Below the pieces are notes generated by a model. That model was not told the DNA's origin. It saw only the letters and a program-made list of their open reading frames with translations, and did not search any database. Shown here in pieces: positions 32,869 to 38,894 of a stretch of 38,894 nt of DNA. The translations under genes and the position numbers were made by a program. Every line of letters starts with the position of its first letter. Position 1 is the stretch's first letter. The DNA comes from Saccoglossus kowalevskii (Eukaryota > Hemichordata > Enteropneusta > Harrimaniidae). The stretch is taken from the NCBI RefSeq assembly GCF_000003605.2, contig NW_003119924.1, positions 136,613 to 175,506 on the forward strand, read 5' to 3'.

Positions 32869-33346
32869 TGCTATCTCCGCCCTCATGTGGAGGCAATCCG
32901 ACAGTTGGTAGACACTTTGCTTACAAAGGGCGACATACACCTGGTAAAAATCCCGTCAGAGCTTCTACTCCCACATGTTTGTAGTCCCAAAGCTTCAGGT
33001 GGCTGGCGTCCAGTTCTGGATCTAAGCAAACTAAATTAGTATGTGCTCCTCGATCGGTTCCGCATAGAGACTCTCCAGGCACTGTTTTGATTGGTTAGCC
33101 TTGCTAGACTTAACTGATGCTTACTGGCACATTGGTCGTCAGTACACATCAACCCGTACCTAGACGACTGGTGTTGTTACACAACCAAAACAAGGGGTTG
33201 TTGGCCGAACAGGTAAGGCTAACACAGGATTTACTACACCAATTAGGCCTTCTGGTAAATCTAAAACTCCCAACATGTCAGTTGGTGTTTCCGGACATGG
33301 AGTTGGACACAGAAGCAGGCTTTGTGCATCCATCCCAGGCTTGTTG
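32869..33346 (+). pseudogene. DIRS reverse transcriptase remnant with internal deletion
   Basis: It starts around CYLRPHVEAIRQLVDTLL and continues through GGWRPVLDLSKLN, a stop, then ETLQALF. After a frameshift comes DLTDAYWHI, which ends at 33133. YLDDW starts only 24 bp later, at 33157, whereas intact relatives have roughly 60-70 residues between these motifs. A deletion of about 0.2 kb has therefore removed the middle of the palm. After another frameshift it continues LLHNQNKGLLAEQV and QLGLLVNLKLP, the usual sequence after YLDDW. Confidence 0.85.
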
Positions 33347-33377
33347 ACTAGGAATAAGCAGTCTAGCCGAACATTTA

Positions 33378-33935
33378 GTGTCTCTTCGAGAGCTGACGTG
33401 CATCATTGGGATGAAGTCAGTTCGCAGAATAGTTCCCCAAACCTCACTGCACAGGCTTCTGATGCAACACTGGTCTCACCTACGGGAACTGGAGAGGCGA
33501 GTAACTCTCTCAGGCCAAACGTGTGATGCCTTGCCCTGGTGGATGGCAATTGCCAGCTTCAGGCAGGGGTCCCCTTGGACCCACTCACCATGGCTATGAC
33601 TCTGCTTGCGGATGCTTCCTGCACAGGTTGGGAAGTGCACCTAATGGACGAACTAGTCCAAGGAACATGGCCCCTGCATTGGATTCAGGGTCGTCATATC
33701 TGGAAGCAGTACACTTAGCATTGATACACTTTTGACTCATAGTTCAGGACCACAAAGTCTTGCTCTGCATGGACACAACAGTGGTCGTCTCTTACATCAA
33801 CAAAGCGGAGTGGGGGAAAATCCACATCGCTGTCGGCTCTGGTGGAGCAAATTCTCCATTGGTGCCTGGAATGCAATGTGGAGCTAACTGCACACCACCT
33901 TCAAGAGGTGTAGAGCGGATGTAGACAGTAAAGCG
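33378..33935 (+). pseudogene. DIRS connection and RNase H remnant
   Basis: RELTCIIGMKSVRRIVPQ and QHWSHLRELERRV correspond to the connection domain. ADASCTGWEVHLMDELV (Asp at 33611) is the first RNase H motif. After a frameshift LEAVHLALIHF and VVVSYINKAEWG follow, then ALVEQILHWCLECNVELTAH. Stops and three frame changes make it non-functional. Confidence 0.85.
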
Positions 33936-34139
33936 GATGCCCTCTTGCGGCAACTCAGTTTTCAGAACATGGAGTCACAGGTACCCCAATGAGTAGCCTC
34001 TAGACAGTTTCAGCTGTGGAACAGTCCCAAGATAGACCTATTCACCACACCCCAGAATGCCAAGCTCCCAACATACGTGACACTTCTATCAACTCCAGGA
34101 GCATGTGCCATGTATGCATTATTGATTCTGTGGGCCTAT

Positions 34140-35205
34140 GAGAAACTATGACATGCGCCCAACTGGCCAACTAAGGGGTGGTTTTCACTACAGTTGGAAA
34201 TTTTAGTCGAGACACCAGTAGTGCTTCCAGGCATCCCAACTGGATGGCACACTACCAATGAGCCCAGCAGTGTACCACTCACACGCATGGAGGCTCTCAG
34301 TAGACTCGCACAGACGAAAGATTTATCTGCGCGGGCTGCCAATGTCCTGTCCAGGGTGAATAGGGGTCCTACCATCATGGTCTATGCCTCCAAGTGGCGG
34401 GCATACTTTGATTGGTGTAGTGGAAAGGAGGTTGATCCATGCCAACCCACTGTTGGCCAGGCAGGTGATTTTTTCGTACATCTGTTTGACACTGTTAGGT
34501 TTATCCCATGCAGCAATCATTGGCTATAGGTCAGCCTTGCCATTGAGAAAACTTTGGGACAAAACTAGCCGATTGTCCTATTATTAGAAGACTGTTTATC
34601 GCTTTTCATTATCAGAGGCCTAGAACTCAATCCAGGGAACCACCCTTTGAACCACTGGAATTAGCACCATTGAAATACTTGACATGAAAAACAGTCTTCC
34701 TACTAGCTCTCGCCTGGACAATCAAGCTCTACTAAAGACACAAATTGGGTTTCTTGCCAAGAACCAAATCCCAGGACACGATCCACTGCCAATATTGTCA
34801 GCCCGGTGGATCAGGAGGAGGTACTTCTATGCCCAGTTTGAGCTTTGAGTTGCTATGAGAGACATACTAGTCGAGTCGAGGCAGGGAAAGCACATGTTTA
34901 TGTGTTATGGCCAGGGTAAGCAGAACAGACCAGATTTCCATTTTTAGGTGGATCACTTTGACAGTGTTTGTCTTCCTCATCATGGTTCCACAGAGACACA
35001 AAGTATGAGTGCATGAAGTTTATGCAATCACTAACTCATAAGCTCGTGTGTCAGGTGCCCCTCGAACACATACTTAGGGCAGGCTTCTGGAGAACACAAC
35101 ATATCTTTATCAATTATTACTTAAGAGACACGCAATCCAAGGAAGGTCTTTTTAGGGTGGGTCCCATTGTTGCGGGTCAAACTTTGATTGTTGATCCAGC
35201 CTGAA
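34140..35205 (+). pseudogene. DIRS tyrosine recombinase remnant
   Basis: The linker (LWAYEKL, PNWPTKGWFSLQLEILVE) leads into the core-binding domain (LSARAANVLSRV, MVYASKWRAYFDWC). After a frameshift come GLSHAAIIGYRSALP, PPFEPLELAPLKYLT and KTVFLLALAW. Where relatives have the catalytic Arg (LALASAKRRSEL-like) this copy reads WTIKLY then a stop. The C-terminal VPLEHILRAGFWRTQH and FINYYLRD (35104-35130), carrying the nucleophile Tyr region, are well preserved. Confidence 0.8.
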
Positions 35206-35570
35206 CGGCCACAGGGATCCCTGCACAGAGAGCAGTCTGGGCTACAGATTTGTGCTGAGAACTTTCTCTCGTCAGCGCTTCTTGGACATCCCAGGTCTCG
35301 CTTATGGCCTGTGCCCTCATGCAGAACTGTTTCGGCCTCTTCTTTTGGGATGCTAGTTAGGTTTGGGTCTAGCATCCTGGGGCAATGCCGACCCTGTCAC
35401 CCTATCAGCAGTATGCTTTTACTATGGGGAGAACACTGGTAAGGTAAGACACCGTTTTTCAATGGTCATAGCGAGTCATAATTAATTTACCTTTTCATTT
35501 TGAGTACTTTCTTATTTTTCTGTTTTGCTTGGAAACCCGCCACCTTTTGGCGTCTGACTTTGCCTACAGT

Positions 35571-35649
35571 CTATGGTGGGTAATTGAACATAGTGAATTT
35601 AGGCAGAGGGTTTTCAACCCGCCTATTCACCTGGTTCATACCCACCAAG
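35571..35649 (+). repeat. 79-bp imperfect hairpin 3' of the DIRS coding region
   Basis: The left arm reads TATGGTGGGTAATTGAAC, then GTGAATTTAGGC. The right arm reads GCCTATTCACC, then GGTTCATACCCACCA. Two paired segments with small bulges enclose a loop containing AGAGGGTTTTCAACCC, which can itself pair. The position about 130 bp after the last DIRS-like segment suggests it belongs to the element's 3' non-coding end. Confidence 0.7.
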
Positions 35650-35765
35650 CTCTGTGTCCCTCCCAAACACCTCACTTTTTCTCTGTCACTGGCTGAATTG
35701 CAGATTAATGCCCACATTTCAAAATAGTAATCTTGACTGACTGTCTAAGTAAAAATATTTATCAT

Positions 35766-36360
35766 CTAAATAATCCCAGCAAGTCTTTCATCAATCTGGT
35801 TTCCTAAACAGCATAACCATATCAGACCATAGCAATACCTACAACCTTGTCCGAGCCGCCACTGATATAAGATAATGTGATCATAGTAGAAGTTCATCAT
35901 GGTTGTACACTGAACGATCAATAACGTGTTGGTATGCCCATCCACCTTTGTATGCTTTATTTCTATGATATCAGGATTTGTTCCCATAGAAAGTTTATCT
36001 GTTTCACTTCATGGAACTTTATGATGTGACGAAGTACTGCACAGCCTTTACCCCATAAGGCCTTTATTTGTGTGTAATTTGTCAAGTTCATAAGAACATC
36101 GAACATTGTAACTTTTTGAGCGGGTAGGTTGATGCACAATGCTCTCTCGGCATGATGTGCATAGTAAAATGAAATATTGGGGTAGTTTCCATAAAGCAGC
36201 ACATTCAAAAATTTGCTAGATTTCTTTATTGCTGTTAAGCTCAATTAGCTTGAAAGACGACGCATTTCCCACCACCGACAACATGCAGGCTGAATGACAA
36301 GTTCCACATTGCTGATTCCTTTTTCTACTCGCTTCGCAAGTTCATGATGGCATTTCTTAT
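35766..36360 (-). pseudogene. unidentified broken coding sequence on the minus strand
   Basis: Three successive minus-strand segments look protein-like and follow each other with stops or frame changes between them. They are CHHELAKRVEKGISNVELV plus PACCRWWEMRRLSS (about 36360-36245), a 93-codon frame (36244-35963, with NYPNISFYYAHHAERALCI) and a 73-codon frame (35987-35766). I cannot name the family. It could be a decayed transposase or gene copy, or chance. Confidence 0.2.
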
Positions 36361-38894
36361 TGTATCATATCATGTCAGAACATATGTCGGACACATCAAG
36401 TACTGATAAAAAGCTAATTAAAGAATTAATTGTTGACTATATTATTTCCGGTGTTACGATCATAGATACCTTCTGGAAAAAAGCAAGATAATAACATTGA
36501 TTGGCACCTATATAATAACTGCTGTCTGCTATGTTATGACTGTAGTTTTTGTTAAGGGTTGCATTGACACGAGGGTACCACTACGCATTCCAGAATTCTT
36601 GGATGCAATTTCAAGTCAAAGCTCCAAATCTGAATATAACTGCGCCCCTGCCTTGCCTATCTTGAGAAGAAAACTGCTTACAACATATTTCAACTGGATA
36701 TCTATTTTCTTACACTGATATCTGAGCTTCCAGGCCCAAACGTATCAAAATTGTTAAGAAACTTCTTAGACTGGACATGCATCACTGTTATGTTTACTGC
36801 AGGCTGGGCCGATGTTGTCCTTTTTGAAATATGGAACTGTTCATCATTTTGTTAAATGTCGAAAGAAAGCCAATATGAAAATAAATGAGGTTGTCACATT
36901 ATCAAAGGGAGGACTAACTAAATATTCCCACACACTTGTTTCTGGTGCGGAAAGTTGGCAGATTATTATAGGATAAGTTGGGACTTAGTGGCACACTTCT
37001 ATTTCCGGATTCCATTCCATCTGGATTGGTGGGTGGAATGTGGTATTCAGTACTTCAGCTTGTACTCATGCAGTGGCTAATATCGAACATTCAGGTTATT
37101 CATAAAATTACTTCTACCATACACAGATCGGTGTGACGAAATATTCTGGGGGGAAAACCTAAACTAAACGCCAATCAGCCATATCAAGTGAACACAGGAG
37201 AAGCTGTATCATAGCTAACGTAATTACTGCACTCATCGGTCTGTATTAGTCATGTTCTCTTCTTATTCACTCAAGATGAATTTGTCAGACCCCCTAACGC
37301 AATTGAATTGAGCACAGCCTTTCGTTACGTTACATACTTTCAGAATGCAACTTCTTTCAGAGTTAGTTTTAGAAACAAACTTATCTACCCAAAGTTCCTT
37401 CCTTCCTCTTGCTGCAAATATGGGCGTTTGAATGATGAACAATTTACGCATTAAAAATGTGATTGACCAATCAGCGCGCCACATCCAATTTCGAAACGCA
37501 GACAAATCGCAAATGTACTGGGGTTTATTTTCGGTAGCGAAGTGGAGAAACAGATGGAGGAAGCTGGGGTAAAACTTATTATACCCAAACCCTAGAATTG
37601 TATAACTTGGGGAAGCAGGGCCAAATTCACATATAAAACAGCTACATCATTACTTGAAGTTTTTGGGAGTGAACATTTCATCCATTTTATCACTCGACAT
37701 GCAAAGCTTGGGAACAGAATTGACATTGGTAGAAAATGAAGCACAAGGTTGGAGGACATTTTGTACTAGACTTCTCTTATTCACTTTTGTCATTGGAAAG
37801 AGATGCAGTGATGTAAAAGTACTGTGCTCCCCCTTACAAGGGATAATACAAACTAAGACCTAGTACCTTTGCTATGGAAATAACTTCTAGTTTTCATGTT
37901 TTAAAACTAATTCCGGCCTTTGAACAATTTCGTTTTAAAGTCTCACATTGGTTTGGGATAAGATTCCATAAGATTAAACTATTTTTTTTTGTCAGATGTG
38001 CTTCCATTACAATGCCATGGAATTTGCAAATCTTGGTGTTTGTGATACGACATGCAGTTGTAATCAGATTTATTAGTAATTTGACGGTAGCCATATTGAA
38101 TTGTTCAGAACAGTACCATGGTTCATTTGAGCTGGTGTGCTGAAGTTCACTACCAATATGATTTTTCAGGAGATTCGATTACTTGGGTATTACTGGGCTA
38201 CTCAGGTTGTCGTTTTACTCAATTGTTGTGTGTTTATTTTGAGTTAGAAGCACTTGTATTTTTTCATGAAACGTATATCAGATGACCAAGGAGTGTTTGG
38301 TAATTTCAGTCGCAGAGCTGATTAAAAACTTGATGTTGGGAATATGATCTTATTTTTTAAAACTGAGCACAATAACTACGTGAATGACAAGATATAGATA
38401 GAAAGGACCAACGGATGGTGGCCAGAACTTACCTAACGAATAGTTTATTTATCTGTCTTAAAAGTGTCATGAGCATTATGTGGAATATCAACCTCAAACA
38501 AACGTGTTTAAGTTGTTTCATTGAAAAGTAGAAAAAAACACCCGCAATAGGTCGTACCAATTATCACCGTTTAATTCTGTACTGAAGATACTACTTTATA
38601 ACTTTGAAACAACCCATTCACCATATATAGCCATTCAAATTAAAGTTGTAATGTAATAAGTGAACCACATTTATGATTGAAGACTAACAATACGACCAAA
38701 ATTACTTTGTAAATATTTTAATAATGAAAATAGCTGATTATTTGATATGCAGTCACAAGTTTGGTACTTGATATGAAAGTCCATACACAGTCCTAAATTG
38801 CAATTATTCATATTTCATTTACCTGAAGATACCATTAGAATGAATACGCTCGCTCATGGAAAAAACCGCAAATCAAACAGACGGCGGTACAACA
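36361..38894. other. no gene recognised
   Basis: Several frames of 66-89 codons occur (36497-36718, 37263-37505, 37654-37863, 37874-38143) without recognisable domains or good splice sites. A CCAAT-containing segment GACCAATCAGCGCGCC lies near 37466-37481. No clear repeat structure. Confidence 0.45.

Larger units (their letters stand above)
32480..35445 (+). mobile_element. decayed DIRS-like tyrosine-recombinase retrotransposon
   Basis: Frame-shifted and stop-interrupted remnants follow the DIRS order: reverse transcriptase, RNase H, tyrosine recombinase. Recognisable segments are GGWRPVLDLSKLN and DLTDAYWHI (RT), YLDDW (RT catalytic motif), LLADASCTGWEVHL and VVVSYINK (RNase H), APNWPTKGWF and IDLFTT (linker typical of DIRS polyproteins). 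The recombinase is represented by ARAANVLSRV, GYRSALP and VPLEHILRAGFWRTQH. The element is dead, with at least six frameshifts or stops and a deletion in the RT. The left end is uncertain: 32480-32840 shows only weak gag- or spacer-like similarity (EVLGIPLESVLLNDD). Terminal repeats were not resolved. DIRS is preferred over LTR elements because no DDE integrase or protease is seen. Confidence 0.85.

Noticed and set aside
32542-32940. 132-codon minus-strand frame opposite the start of the DIRS remnant
   Set aside because: The plus strand of the same region reads into recognisable reverse transcriptase, so the minus frame is taken as a shadow, although the overlap with 32542-32840 is not fully explained.
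37466-37481. CCAAT-type promoter near GACCAATCAGCGCGCC
   Set aside because: No exon or start-site signals accompany it.
24691-38894. Right half being contamination or horizontally acquired because of its different composition
   Set aside because: It shares a MITE family with the left half (30613 versus 7317), and CpG decay explains the composition change. A wrong join within the same genome remains possible.

Overview
This is a 38.9 kb window of animal nuclear DNA, probably from a marine invertebrate. Evidence: GT-AG introns, a lysosomal hydrolase gene in which three of four visible exons have the lengths I recall for vertebrates, a DIRS-type tyrosine-recombinase retrotransposon, and many small non-autonomous DNA transposons. 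CpG depletion is confined to one part of the window, which resembles the mosaic methylation of lancelets, hemichordates and molluscs. The species cannot be fixed from the sequence. An unsequenced gap of 957 Ns lies at 24691-25647.

Left of the gap (1-24690) the DNA is CpG-rich, gene-poor and full of repeats. It holds a possible first coding exon on the minus strand (1101-1322) with TATA-like and E2F-like motifs upstream. It also holds an AATA microsatellite, a decayed tandem array (11290-11830), three copies of a TTAA-flanked MITE family (7317, 8905, 22399), another MITE at 20162-20512, and a 94-bp foldback. Just before the gap is a short plus-strand exon (24138-24257) resembling an N-terminal helix-turn-helix, with YY1-like motifs upstream. 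The most unusual content is a set of seven tiny palindromes of 20-42 bp. Six lie in 13.3-15.9 kb and one at 21.4 kb. Each starts CA and ends TG, and each is bounded by a 7-bp direct repeat (five exact, two with one mismatch). They look like transposition products reduced to almost nothing but two inverted ends, and one sits inside the remnant of another.

Right of the gap (25648-38894) the DNA is CpG-poor. It carries the last four exons of a palmitoyl-protein thioesterase 1 (PPT1) gene on the plus strand (27493-31013), with catalytic Asp and His present. The exons that would encode the catalytic Ser are not in the window. Introns and flanks contain a 17-bp minisatellite, a 94-bp tandem repeat, a foldback MITE and a fourth TTAA-flanked MITE. 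That MITE has lost nearly all the CpGs its 7.3-kb relative keeps. Downstream is a decayed DIRS-like retrotransposon (about 32480-35445) with reverse transcriptase, RNase H and tyrosine recombinase remnants, followed by a long imperfect hairpin. Beyond 35.7 kb only an unidentified broken reading frame on the minus strand can be suggested.

The only securely identified host gene is PPT1. The rest is mobile DNA in various states of decay plus weakly supported exons. No operons, CRISPR arrays, tRNA or rRNA genes were seen.
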